Source of the DNA: Dryas octopetala
Lineage: Eukaryota; Streptophyta; Magnoliopsida; Rosales; Rosaceae
NCBI GenBank assembly: GCA_963921425.1
Contig: OY992836.1
Coordinates: 7,641,825-7,705,824, forward strand
Direction: 5' to 3'
DNA: 64,000 nucleotides
In this document: one piece after another, positions 35,086 through 46,756 of the stretch
How the letters are laid out: each line of letters opens with the position of its first letter
How positions within the stretch are numbered: the first letter of the stretch is position 1
Program-made: the position numbers and the translations under genes
Notes under the pieces: generated by a model
Databases searched by the model: none
What the model was told of the DNA's origin: nothing
What the model saw: only the letters and a program-made list of their open reading frames with translations

Positions 35086-35337
35086 ATGCCTTCTCAAACT
35101 AAAAATACTCAAAACCAGAGCGTCTAGATCCCAAATTCTGCCACCACCGTTATCCAGAACCCACTGCAAATCCCTCCTTCTTTTTTTGAGGATTTGGACA
35201 AAGATTCGAACCTGCTCATCCAATGGTTAAATGCCCTTGGAGCGCCATCGAGAGAAACCATTCTCAAGGATTATCTCATCCCTTAGACCAAATATGTGGC
35301 CAAGATGCCTAAAGTTGATGAGGGCTTGTTTGCTTGA
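35086..35337 (+). pseudogene. Relic N-terminal coding piece, possibly plant mobile domain type
   Basis: From ATG at 35086 the frame reads a low-complexity start, then PPSFFEDLDKDSNLLIQWLN and GAPSRETILKDYLIP, with in-frame stops at about 35125, 35284 and 35335. The composition is protein-like and the layout (TATA, short leader, ATG) gene-like. It may derive from a transposon-related plant mobile domain gene, but that is a guess. It ends abruptly where the sequence resembling the NF-YB upstream region begins. Confidence 0.4.
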
Positions 35338-35418
35338 TACAAGCTAAGTGTGGATAAATTTACACATTTTTCAAGTGGGAAAAAATAAGAAAAAAAAATT
35401 CTTCATCTTTACAAGTTA

Positions 35419-35554
35419 CAACAACTGCAGAGGATTGTGTGGGAAGGTGTGAAATCTTGACAGAGAAAATATGAAAAGAAGGCTATATGTGGTGTTAAAT
35501 AATAAAAAATAAAAAAATCAATAATGAAATTTTTATGGCTGTCTGCCCTTGAGC
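35419..35554 (+). repeat. Diverged copy of the NF-YB upstream sequence
   Basis: AACAACTGCAGAGGATTGTG and the next 20 bases match 44318-44357 with about two differences. Further shared blocks are TATATGTGGTGTT and TTATGGCTGTCTGCC (44538-44559). About 105 bp of the NF-YB side is missing here. It is either a partial duplication of the NF-YB promoter region or a repeat present at both places. Confidence 0.7.
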
Positions 35555-36758
35555 TTTTTTTTTTTTTTTTTTTTTGTCGAAATGAGACTTTCAGTAGATC
35601 AAAGTAAAGTTACAGGAACAATACAAAGACCCAACAGAAAGCCCAAAAATCAACAACCGAAAAAACCATAATCCTAAACAATGAGCATTAGCCATTGCAC
35701 CACTAATGAGCACGAAGGCAGTAACCGAATGCCGGTTGAAGGATCCAACAAGACAACCCCCACAAAAATTTCAAAGCCAGTAATCAAAATGGGTCACCCT
35801 AGATAAACATAACCAAATATCAAAAGAAAAGAGAACAACCTCAAAATCAAACACCACAACATCAAAGAGAAACTGCAGTCGTCGTTCAAAGAACACCTGT
35901 GAGCAAGACAAACCTAAAACAAAAGAAACCAAGAAGAACCAGATGGAGGAAGGAGGTGGTGCGCGCACCTGAGTCGAAACTCTACACACCTTCCAATTGA
36001 TACGTGATGACACAGGTTTAGGAGGAGGCACTATAGATGCCCGATCAAGAAGCAGAGTTAGAAAAATGGGGGGGGGGGGAGTAATAAAGCAGAGGAAGAC
36101 AAAGATGGAGAAGAGATAGAGCATGGGGGAAAATAGGGGGCATATGAGAAGGGTAACAAGAGAAGATCGAATGAGGAACAAAGCAAATCTAGGGTTAGGG
36201 CTTTGATGGGGTTTTGGAAGAATAGTGGAGGAGGAGGGTGAAACAAAGAAAGGAAAGAGGCAAAAGCCCCATATTTGAGATGTAGCTCAGGGAAACACCC
36301 ATTTCGAGTGGGATGGTGCCATCAACTCTCAAAAGGGAGGAGAGAGAACAGAGCAAAACACTGCCCTTAAGCTTATAAAGGCGGAATTGTTACAAATGGT
36401 AAAAGATCGATCCAACCCAATACCACATATGTGGGTTTAAGGGCATTGCAACACATAAGGGATATGAGTGAGGGAGATTGTAACACCTTCATTCTATTTT
36501 TTCTTATAGGTATATTCAAACATAAGTTATACGTATAAAATACTACTATAATTGCTAATATATACACTTTTAAGACATACATGTAGAGGGTCCTTCAAAT
36601 GAGGTATTCTTATTTTAGCCTTTATGAGGTATCACTTGTGAATTCACTTCGCATTGTAGTTAAGTGATAAATAAACTTACTTTTTATTATTAAATCAACT
36701 TGGTCTACATTATAAACCAGCGTTGAAACCTTCCTTTCTAAGTCTTCGAACTCCCTTT
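35555..36758. other. Intergenic, no gene recognised
   Basis: It contains a poly(T) run (35557-35575) and a G run near 36068-36079. Long minus-strand frames here are proline/phenylalanine-rich and lack domains. Confidence 0.45.
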
Positions 36759-39700
36759 CAGGGCCGACCCTGAGTTTTGGGAGGCCTTGGGCGAAATTTA
36801 GTTGGGTCACTTTTTTACATCAAATCTAAATTTTGCACATTGATTCTTGCATTAAACATAAAGAATTTCAATAGTTTGTACAATCCTTGAACAAAGAGTA
36901 AATAAAACAATAGGATCTTTGGACATACAAGTTTTAAACAAAAGATAATAAAAGTTGGTCTTTAAATTTTTCAAACATAATAGCTCATCAATCATATCCA
37001 TAAAAGGCAGATATGCATCTACAAAGTCCATTTTGCTGTCCAATTTGAGCAACTCTATTATGCAAAGTCCTTGAAGCAACTATGCCAAAAAAACAACTAT
37101 GCATCCCCGCGAAACAATGCAGCACTGCCAAAATTCAATGAAAGTGATTTCTTCTAGCATTTTTAGAAGCAAAATCATTAATGAGCAAACACACTAAACA
37201 AAATTAACAAACAAACACACAAGCACAAGCACGTACACAAGTAGTGAAAATACGTTCAGATTTCAGAATATAGACTTAGAAATCAAAGTTAGAACAATAG
37301 CACCTTGTAGACTTAGAATTTTCCTCCAATTGAAGACATGAGTTAGCTCAGCTGCCACTGGATTAGCTTAGCGACTTAGAATTTTCCCCCAATCTACGAA
37401 AATCAATAATTGACAAAAAAGACAACAAAATTATAGTTAATATAAAAAATCTAAGATGATATTGAAAGAATTGAGTAAGATTTGAGAACTAGAAGAATCA
37501 TACCTTTCAAATTTCTTCTTTAACATTTGAGCCATAATTTCATTCTAACCTTAATTTGAGAAATTGAATTTTTGAGTTAAGAGAAAACTAAGAGAAATAC
37601 AACTAAATAGAGAAGAGAAAACTAAAGAAATAAGAGAGAGTATAAGAGTAAGACGTGACAGAGACAACACGTGTGTGGAGCCGTGGAGGTCTGAAAATGG
37701 ACACTGCATTCTAGTTTTCTAACATTAAAGATTATGATTGTTCGTTGAAGGTTGGTATTAGGTGATTTAACTACCTAATTAACTTGATTAAAATCACAAT
37801 CAGTAATCGGACCCCAATTTTTGTTTACATGATGACTCAGTGACTAATCAAACAGTCTTAATTCTAAAGTTACAAATTGACACTCGTAAAACAAAATACA
37901 AATTTTATAGCCAACACAAATCAAACACACACAAGGATTAAGTGACAACTTATACACTCAGAGGACCATCATAGTATGCATTCCAGTGTTATCCACAACT
38001 ACAGTAGTGTGTGATTAACTTAGATAATTCAATATAACATATAACAACATCTAACATAAATTTTCAAAGCAGATTCATGTTTAAATGTTAAGTATGTCAG
38101 TAAACGTCATGACACAAAATGGAGAAGAAATCACAAAAGATGTTCACCCAGAAAAACCACAAAGGGTAAAAAACTAAGGGTCTTTTTTAGCTGACCGGGC
38201 AATCTACTATGTAGGAGGTTCAATACAAGGACAGTATACAACACACAAGCTCAATCACTAAGTTTTAAACTAAGTGGCAGCTTTTTACTCCTTTGTGCAA
38301 CTTCCATAAGTTAGGCAATCAGTCAATCATGAAGTATGCAGCTTAATTTCCAAGCTCATCAACCCATGTCACTGATTCACACCGATGCACACCCAAAAAA
38401 AAATGCTCATAAGCAACAAAGAAAAGAGGCTGATTCAAACCTATACCCACAACACCAATATGCTTACACGCCCGTGCCACTTGGAAGCCAACCAATGGCT
38501 CTCCACAAAAGACAAATTGAAGGCATATTCTTGGTGTCCCAGAAAGGAATCCTTGTATAGCTATAAATAAGAATGTGGAGCTGTAAATCAAAAAATTCCT
38601 CATTTTGCAAAATTCTCAAAAAGAGAAGATGATAAATAATGAAAGAGACAACCAAAACATGTGACTTCATTTAATTGATGAAAAATGCATGTGCAGTGCA
38701 CGTGTGATGAAAAATGTCTTTATGATCAGTGAGAACTTGACAACCAAACTTAAAATTGATTTCGTGAAATGCATGAAATGTTTTATACCTTCGGGTCTTT
38801 TGTATTGTCACATCAATCTTGAATTCTTCACCCTAATTGTTCTTGGTCCTAATTCTATTATAGAGCTTGTGAGAGTAATAATTGAAAGTAAATACATTGA
38901 TTTTGGTAAGGAAACGCCAATTCTCAAATCCTAAAACCAACATCAGTATTAATGTATTATTTTATTTATTTTCTAACGTTCAAGTCTATAAAGCAACGTT
39001 TTTTTTTTGTCTTAGTGTAAAGCGACGATTTTCTTCCCACTTCCCAATTTTTTAGGATTATTTTACTTTATTTTATATTTAAAAAATGGGAGATGCTATT
39101 TCCACTCCCCAAAAGTCATCATGCACTACTCCTATAATTTTTACTCTTTTTATTTTTTTTTATTTACCCTCACTTACTTCTAACAGTCTAGAACTTTTCT
39201 TCCGTTTGTTTCCTTTCGTTTGTTCTTTCTGAAACCATTGGCCTCCTTTTTTCTTCTACGTTCTTTATACGTACTCTCCCCTCAATCCATCAATACATTC
39301 ATGTTCTCCTACAAAATTAAGGTGAAACTTCATAGGTAAAGGATGGATGAACTCTCTATGGACCCTTTGTTGCAGAAAATTTTAGACATGATATACAAGA
39401 GTGACATAGAAGAAATTTCAGAGTTTAATGATTCTTTCATAGAGAGTCTAGAAATTTCAAGAGACATGATATAAAAGAGAGTCTAGAATAATGATAGAGA
39501 TTATTGATCATTATCTTCAAGAAATTCTAGACTCTCATTTGAATATGTTATCCATGGTACGTTCCTCATTATCTTTAAATTTTTCCAATATGTATTAACT
39601 TAAATTTAAATATTTAGGGTTTTAATTTCCATTATCTCCTTGGTATCAAGGTTTTGTGGGTCTCTGTTTATTTCAAGTCCATTGGAATCTCAATCTTTAT

Positions 39701-39935
39701 TTGGGTTTTGCAGTAGACTGCTTTTTCCTTGGATATGTTGTACTGTATGGCATGAATTTGAAATTCTCAAATTCTAAGATTCTCAGTTAGATGCATTCTT
39801 TAAGAAAAGTAAATTAACTTTTGTGGTAAATGCATTATATTCTCATAAAGCTGCTTGCAATATAAGTTGTAGACAATATTATTGGAAATTTTATGTTAGA
39901 TGATATTCTTATGGAATGACTAGTATATATATGAT

Positions 39936-40211
39936 ATGTTTAATAATCTAGAAAGTCGAGAAAAGATTGATGAACCTGACAAAATGCTCTCTCTTCCGAA
40001 AGAAAATTTTCAAAGTCAAGAAGATCTTCTTGGTGTTATTCATAAGATTGCATTTATGCAAGGTTATGCAACTATGATTAGAAGATCTAAAGCTGATAAA
40101 TATGTTATCATTGGTTGTGATAGAGGTAGTAATTATCGAGGTACTAAAATTTCACTAGAAGAAAGGAAAAGGAAGACAATATCTCGCCTCATAAATCTTT
40201 TTTTCAATTAA
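39936..40211 (+). pseudogene. FAR1-type DNA-binding domain fragment (MULE-derived)
   Basis: A 91-codon frame contains the FAR1/MULE N-terminal pattern: a helix (SQEDLLGVIHKIAFMQGY) followed by TMIRRS and VIIGCDRGSNYRG, where the CDRG-YR motif is characteristic. The zinc-binding remainder and the transposase core are not found downstream, so it is a fragment. It could have started from the ATG at 39936 or from a lost upstream exon. Confidence 0.65.
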
Positions 40212-40595
40212 TGCAGATTGCATAGGTTGTTAACTAAATTAATTTTCTTATATGTGAGCTTGGATGTGCATGGAGCATATGAAGGTACTTATAAATATTT
40301 TCTTTCTTGCAGGTCCTTTGGGGGTGGGAGAATGGGTTTAGACTAACCGGACACAGATTTTTTGGAATCAATACATTTTGCGCAACAAGAATGTCTATTT
40401 CTGAACACACATAGAAGACAATGATCCAAATATATGTAGTGTGATCATAGAATGTGATTACATATAAATTTTCGGATCATATTAGGCTACAAGAATTTTT
40501 TTGGGACATAAGGTTATTACCTTTTATATATTAAAATTACTACAACTTTGGATAGTTTGTTTAACCACATTGAAATTGTAGACTATGACGTGTTT

Positions 40596-40679
40596 GTTGC
40601 AAGAGGAAGAGGTTGATTATGTTTTGTATGTTGGACTGTTGCACGAGGAAGAGGTGGAATATGTTTTGTATGTTGGATG
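40596..40679 (+). repeat. 42-bp tandem duplication
   Basis: Two adjacent 42-bp copies begin GTTGCAAGAGGAAGAGG and GTTGCACGAGGAAGAGG. They differ at a few sites. Confidence 0.8.
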
Positions 40680-40738
40680 CTTCATGTTTCATATACGTTG
40701 ATCACAGGTAAATAAATTATCTTTACTTATTGTCACTA

Positions 40739-40936
40739 CAGTAGTGTTAGATATCTCACATTTTTATACTACAATTTCATACCACTTTATATGGCAACTT
40801 ATATAGTATTCATACATTGGACACTAAAAAATAAAAATAAAAACTCAAAATGAAAAAAAAAATTGTCCAATAAAATAATAACACGTAAGATGGTATAAAA
40901 ATGTGGTATAAAAATATGGTAAGTATAGCATTATTC
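40739..40936. mobile_element. MITE with 10-bp target duplication
   Basis: A 198-bp element with imperfect inverted ends of at least 27 bp (CAGTAGTGTTAGATATCTCA against the complement of ATGGTAAGTATAGCATTATTC). It is flanked by ATTGTCACTA at 40729-40738 and 40937-40946. The 9-10 bp duplication suggests a MULE-related MITE. It is nested in the decayed MULE. Confidence 0.85.
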
Positions 40937-41547
40937 ATTGTCACTAATATGTCCTACCATGAAAAGAAAAAAATAATTTATTTTTCTTTCCAAATAAGGA
41001 GTCTGCAAAGAACAGTATTACATGCTTGAACATGGCCAAAATATTACATGTTTTGGTTCATTGGTTGTGATGTCAAAACATGAATTTTGGGAATATAGAT
41101 GTCAGCACGTTTGATTTGGGATAAATGGGACAACATTAGCTTCTAAAAAAAAGTAAACGATGTTAGATTGATCTTAAAATAAAATCAAAAAAGCTAATAA
41201 CGTTAATTAGAGCAATTAAAGAGACTGTAAAAAACAAGTAAAGGGTAAATTTAGAAATTGAGTAAATAAAATAAAATAAAAAGAATAAAAAGTAGAGGAG
41301 GATTGCAGGATGACTTTTAGGAGTGCAAATAGTGCTACCTAAAAAATTAATATATAAATTTACTTTTATGTTTGGAGTGTAGGATGACATTTTTCTTATG
41401 TTTGGAGTGTATAATGACATTTTTGGAGTGCAAATAACATTTTTCTATTTAAAATATAATATATATATATATATAAAAATTTTGAATCCCCCTTAAAATG
41501 GGCCTTGGGCCGTCGCAATTGGTGGCCCATGCTCAGGGCCGGGCCTG

Positions 41548-43400
41548 CGCCCCTTGTTAGTATTTGTAAATGGACAACAACAATAATAGTATTCCTTGTT
41601 TTTAATATTTTTCTTTTTTGGGTTTATTTGTATTACTTTTTTATAGTTGTGTGTATGAACGTTCCACAATTAAAAAAGCTATGTAAATGACTGTTTTTTT
41701 TTTCTTCACATAATTGTAGTTTGTAACTGACTGAGTTACAATTGAGCATTCAAATACTTCCCTTAACATAAAAACTTAAAAATGGACCAGCTTGTATTGT
41801 TTTCCGAAATGAAATGAGAAATATATAGAGAAAAAAATGTTAGATGTAACAACAAACTATGTGGCAATTTGACTTTTTAACTCTTTGACTGGTCAATTTG
41901 CTGGTCGATCATGTCAACATCTGAGACAATCAATCTTCGTGGGCCTTAGTCGGGCAAGGTAGTGGTTAATATGCTAAGGACTGGCCTGACCTTTATCACG
42001 AGGTATCAACTTGTTCATATATCACTTAGGGACTATCTTGTTTGTTCAGGAAACACCATTGACAAGAGATAGGCAATATTGGTTCATGACTTCATGCATC
42101 CAACTTCATTTTTGGTCCCTTAACTTTTCTATTTCAAGTTTATTTATTTCAAGTGCTAAAGAAATAAGAAATAAAATATAGGTTTTTAAGAGAGTTTAGG
42201 TATTTTGTTGGGCGTTCAAAGAAAATTTCAAAATATTTAGGTGTCCATTAAATCCCCTCATTCTCTGCCTTTTTAAGCTTTTGCAATGAAATGTTTTTTG
42301 GACCAAAATTCATGGTCTGTTCCACCCATATAATCTTTTGAAAGTCCACAACAATGATTCTGCTATTTCTACAGTAAACAATTTTGCAGTAGTTTCAAAG
42401 CACAGTGGGTGGCATTGTGGCAATGCTCCAAGTATCAATGTGCATGGGAGAGATGCTATCAACTAATGATCATGTGTGCCTCAGTTAGAGCAGCACACAC
42501 ATAAATTATGCCAGAGATTTAGAGCTAGACCAGTTCAAAGGTAATGGGGGGAACAGACTTGAATGGTCATCAAATCAAGGTCAACTAAGGGATCCATATT
42601 TTAACCAAGATGGCCTGCTAGACCCTCTGCAGCCCCTCTATTTGGGTTGGCTATCACATGTTGTTTTTGTGTTTCTCTTATCTTCCACTGAAAAGGTGTT
42701 GGGCAACGGATCATCGTGAACTCATTAGTCATTACTAATTCTGATCTACTATCGATATTGTTTCCAAATTAATAACTGAAACCAACGCATGATTTGGTTA
42801 GGCTCAATAGACCCATCAAGTGTGGTATTTTATTACAAAAAACCTCCCGCTATTAGTAGTATATATACCACACAATTACTTCTAAATTGTTGAGTCATAT
42901 TTTCAATGTGAAATTAACTTCATCTACACGCATGACTTGTATTAAGCCACACCATCCTAACAAAAGGAAAAAGAGAAATAGAGAAAACAAACCAAGAACA
43001 ACTGTGTGCAGTGAAAGAAAAAAAGAGTTCAATTTTGAGAAATTTTGTCAATTGTTAACAAGAACAATTGTGAGACATGTATACATAAGGAAGTCATAAA
43101 GAACATAGTGTGCTAATAATAAGCTACATATGACAATTCTATCACAATATTACTGAATTGTTAATAAATATAGGCTCAAGAACTGTTACATTAACTAATT
43201 AATACTTCAAATGAGTGTATAAAATTTACTACGACATATATATAGGATTTCATGGAAACTCTCTAAAGCTCTCTGCTCAATATACTTTTAGCTAAAGCAT
43301 CTCCAACAAACTGCTATAAATATTGTCAATTAAATGCAACAAAGATATGAAATTAAACTTATATATATTATTAGTACCTCTCTTGTATAATTTTCATTGT
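41548..43400. other. Intergenic, downstream of NF-YB
   Basis: No gene is seen. The segment closest to 43400 should include the NF-YB 3' UTR. Confidence 0.45.
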
Positions 43401-44081
43401 CTACCATCCTACCCCATTATGAAGATGACCCACCATATCTCTGCTTGCATTCCCATCCCCATTATTCAAATTGTAAGCCCCTGTAGCCACCAGATGCTCT
43501 CCATACCCAATATTGACCCTCCCACTCTCCCCAAACCCCTTTTGAGTAGTTACTTGTCCCCCAAGTGATGAATAGAACCCACCATTGAAAAAATCCCCTT
43601 TTGAGTTATTGACTGCAGCAGTGTTGATTTCATTAATAGCAGTGTTGGTAGGAGGAGAAGAGTGGTGGTGATGATTATGATGATTTTGATGATGATGATC
43701 TTCTTGTCTAGCCATGGAGTTCTTCTCTCCCTCAGTCTCTCTGTACTTGTTGAGATAACCCTTCAAGGGTCCCACGTAATTCTCAAAGCCCAGAGTTGTC
43801 ATGGCCCAAAGAAGGTCATCCCCATTGATGGTCTTCCTCTTCTCTCTCTGACACTTGTCTGATGCCTCCCCTGTGATGAAACTTATGAACTCAGACACAC
43901 ATTCTTGGACAGTCTCTTTGGCCTCCTTTGAGATCTTGGCATTTGCAGGGAGGGACTTCTTCATGATGCGGCTCACGTTCGCAATGGGCAGGAACCTGTC
44001 TTGCTCTTTGGAGCAGCTGTCTGAGAGGTTCCCAGACAAAGGGCTTCCAACGGGGCTGCCTTGGTTCCTTTTTCCACTCAT
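43401..44081 (-). CDS. NF-YB: NF-YB subunit (CCAAT-binding histone-fold transcription factor)
   Basis: A single-exon gene of 226 aa. NF-YB pairs with NF-YC through a histone fold and with NF-YA binds CCAAT boxes in the nucleus. Residues 27-118 form the conserved domain, starting [16 protein letters not shown] and including [20 protein letters not shown] and [14 protein letters not shown]. Lysine at residue 52 (ISKEAK), where LEC1-type proteins have aspartate, puts it in the non-LEC1 group near NF-YB2/3/10. The domain end has uncommon residues ([10 protein letters not shown] where EDYVEPLKVYL is usual). A histidine-rich run lies at 129-140, then a glycine-rich tail. The start is the ATG before the canonical N-terminus; the frame stays open for 147 codons upstream but that part looks like 5' UTR. 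Confidence 0.95.
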   Translation of the reverse strand: MSGKRNQGSPVGSPLSGNLSDSCSKEQDRFLPIANVSRIMKKSLPANAKISKEAKETVQECVSEFISFITGEASDKCQREKRKTINGDDLLWAMTTLGFENYVGPLKGYLNKYRETEGEKNSMARQEDHHHQNHHNHHHHSSPPTNTAINEINTAAVNNSKGDFFNGGFYSSLGGQVTTQKGFGESGRVNIGYGEHLVATGAYNLNNGDGNASRDMVGHLHNGVGW

Positions 44082-44857
44082 AATAGAGTTTGAGAGTAGT
44101 GCTTGTGCTTGTGGGTTAGAATACAAGAAATCAATGAAAGAACTTTTTAGTTTCTTGTGTTTTTCTAAGTGTTTGTGGACTCTGAGGGGAAGAGTTTGGG
44201 CTTTTAAAGCTAACAGAAGTGGTGAAAAAGAAGGAAAAAAAAAATTCTGGGTAAAAAAATAAATGGAAAGGCGGTTTGATGTGGACAAAAAGGAAAAAAC
44301 AAACACTGGGTGATCAGAACAACTGCAAAGGATGGTGTGGGAAGGTGTGGAATCTTGGATGAGAAAGAAAAAAGGGTATATGTGGTGTTGAAAGAAAATG
44401 AATAATGAATTGATATGGTGACCTTTTCTCTTATGGAATTTCCATGGGACCAAGTACAAGAATTGAAGTGGGGACGTGAAAAAATTGGGAAAAATACTAT
44501 ATTTGGGTTTTCTCTGTTTCAAATTTATTACATATTGTTATGGCTGTCTGCCTTTGACCATAATTTAAAAATCCATAAACCCATTTGGCAGTGGAAATAT
44601 ATATAATTTCCAGCCTGCACAGGAAGCCTTAAAATTGTTTGAACATGTCCAATGGGTGCAGTGTGCATTAAGTTATTACTGCCGGAACTGACTTCAATTG
44701 CAGTGCTTCATTGTCTTACCAGCATGTCTTTGTTAAGCTACAGTCCTAAATATCCATCACTTCCTAAACTTCATTTTCACGTACTCTACTATTTTACTTT
44801 AAAAATTAAGGGAATTCGAGTGCAATTAATAAATATTAAAAAAGGAGAAATGACTTA

Positions 44858-44906
44858 TAGCTTTAGTGGTAAAGACTATTTGCCCCACCCATAAGGTCGG
44901 AGTTCC
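44858..44906 (+). repeat. SINE/tRNA-like relic
   Basis: TAGCTTTAGTGG (A-box-like) and GGTCGGAGTTCC (B-box-like) are spaced about 25 bp apart, as in plant tRNA-derived SINEs. No tail or target duplication is seen. Confidence 0.4.
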
Positions 44907-44909
44907 AAA

Positions 44910-45632
44910 AACAAATTAAGGATACCATATTTCTACCTTAATTAAGATCGTTGAACCAATCAGCATAACACACCTCAACAAAGTAGTTGACACCCCAACT
45001 GCTTAGGGTTTGCTGGCACCAACGAACACCTGCCACGGCGTATGTACTACAATTTCCGAAAGTGCCATGCCTTGTTGTCAAGCAAGGAATCAGCCACGTA
45101 CACCATCAAGCAGTTGCCCTAGGTCTAGATCACTCCTTTGCATTAAATATATATAGGTGGTATATATCCTGAATAAAGTATGGGCTACAATATGTTCGTG
45201 GAAGCCAGAAACCATCCCATGTTGCTGTCTAGCTAGCTTCCTGCAGATCAAATATCTTAGACTTCAATTTATATATACCAATGAATATATCAAGCATGGT
45301 AATGTTTTCTTTTTGCCTTAATGGACCTTGGTATCTTTGTACGGCTTGAAAAGGCAAAGCAACAAGAGAGGGACATATATGCTTGGCTTAGCTCTCTTTT
45401 TGTGCATGTTTTGTCTTTCCAGGATTCTCTCAATTCAATTCAATAAAAAAGAGTATCATCTGCCTGCCACACTCTCAATTCTCAAAGGCAGTACTTGGAT
45501 CCGTCTAATCTCAGTTTAGTTGAAACATGGTCGGTCCGAGATTTTGGGGTCCACGGCCAACATAAAAATAGGGTTTTCCATGTACATTCATGTGATTGGA
45601 GTTCTAAGTTTTTCTTTTTTTATATTACTTAG
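44910..45632. other. Spacer between NF-YB promoter side and the Gypsy element
   Basis: No gene is recognised. The last five bases (45628-45632, CTTAG) are the left target duplication of the Gypsy element. Confidence 0.5.
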
Positions 45633-46672
45633 TGTTTGTGGATAAACCCATACCGATCCAACAGCCAATCAGGACCGGACACGTGGCTGGTCAGACCTGA
45701 CTTCAAATGTTTGACTTCTCAGTAGTCAGACTTTGACCTCCACACCATCACTGCTCAGCACTTCCCCTACCAGCTCAGATCAGGTCTCTGTGCCGAGACC
45801 TCCATGCCTGGTCCGAGCCGAACCGATCGTTCAAGGGTTTGAGTGTTCATCTTTCCACGGTCATTCCGGTTCGGCTCGGCTCGACTCGGAAGGAATCTCG
45901 TTTCGAGTCCTAACGCCAGCCAGTTATGACTCGGAGGGATCCCTGTCTAATGGGTCGGCTCGGTCGGGATCTCCTTGCCCGATCCGATCACACATGGGCT
46001 TCATGTATACGCATAAGAACATGTATTCGGATTGGCTCGGTTCTCCGCCGCCATTCCCAGGAAGATCACGCTGGGGTGAACCGCCACTCTTAAATGCACC
46101 TGACAAAGGTCTTCTGACAAAGGAGACAATCCAGCCTGCATTCATGACTTATGGGGGAGTTCACCTGGATCTTCCATACTTGCATTCAATGCAGCATTGA
46201 ATGCAAAGGAGGTGGGTAGCTGTGCATGCCACTGTTCACGACCGAACGCGTGGATCTTCCTCAACCAGCCAGTCACATGCAGGTAACTTACTCATCACAA
46301 TCTCCTTTGCCTATATATACCAACTCATATGTGCAAAACCAAGGATCTAGCTATCAACCCCTCACCAGACAAACACTTACAAAAAATTCCCACTCACCCA
46401 AGAGCATACTCAACTTGCTGAGAATAAACCCAGAACATTTGCCTTGTTCTTCCTATTCTCCCAAGTTCATCCTTTGTTCTTCCTCACCTACCATCAAACA
46501 CCATCACTGACTTCATCATCGGAGCGTGTTTGGCTGGTACCACACCGGTCCATCTCCTTTGATCTTGTTTCTCTTACAGGAGGATCTCACATCATCATCC
46601 AGCAAGGCTTCGAATCAGCCAAGTCACCACCTCTAAGTTGTTGCATCCCTCTTACGGAAATTTGCATCAACA
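45633..46672 (+). repeat. 5' LTR of the non-autonomous Gypsy element
   Basis: The LTR is 1040 bp, starts TGTTTGTGG and ends CATCAACA. Its many CGGCTCGG-type motifs lie in the first half. The TATA box is at 46312-46319. Confidence 0.96.
46312..46319 (+). promoter_or_regulatory. TATA box in the Gypsy 5' LTR
   Basis: TATATATA in a TGCCTATATATACC context, at the same offset as 51284-51291 in the 3' LTR. Confidence 0.7.
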
Positions 46673-46675
46673 GAT

Positions 46676-46691
46676 TGGCGCCGTCTGTGGG
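46676..46691 (+). other. Primer binding site of the Gypsy element
   Basis: TGGCGCCGTCTGTGGG begins three bases after the 5' LTR. The TGGCGCCGT opening is common in plant Tat/Athila-like Gypsy elements. Confidence 0.75.
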
Positions 46692-46756
46692 AAGATCATC
46701 TTCAGCCGTTGTGTTCATCACCACAAGTGCTAAGTTCTTCCTCCAAACAAGTCATC

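Larger units (their letters stand above)
39088..41339 (+). mobile_element. Decayed Mutator-like element with FAR1-like fragment
   Basis: The left end GGGAGATGCTATTTCCACTC and the complement of the right end (GGTAGCACTATTTGCACTCC) are inverted repeats that can be followed for about 100 bp. TAAAAAAT lies on both sides (39080-39087 and 41340-41347), so at least 8 bp of the target is duplicated. Extra partial copies of the right end follow to about 41436. Inside is a FAR1-like piece at 39936. The size and content suit a degenerate MULE. Confidence 0.65.
36759..41547. mobile_element. Possible old hAT-like element spanning nested insertions
   Basis: The left end CAGGGCCGACCCTGAG and the complement of the right end (CAGGCCCGGCCCTGAGC) are similar inverted termini of a kind common on plant hAT elements. 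The 8-bp flanks (CTCCCTTT and CGCCCCTT) agree at 6 of 8 positions. The interior is mostly non-coding and contains a decayed MULE and a MITE. The two ends could instead belong to separate elements. Confidence 0.4.

Noticed and set aside
35771-36246. Two overlapping minus-strand frames of 136 and 62 codons
   Set aside because: Biased toward proline, phenylalanine and leucine, with no domain, promoter or splice structure.
43855-44262. 135-codon plus-strand frame
   Set aside because: It is the shadow of the NF-YB coding strand and its open 5' region.
45733-46200. 155-codon frame inside the 5' Gypsy LTR
   Set aside because: The matching frame in the 3' LTR is broken by a CGA-to-TGA change at about 50960, and the region is LTR U3, so it is not a conserved gene.
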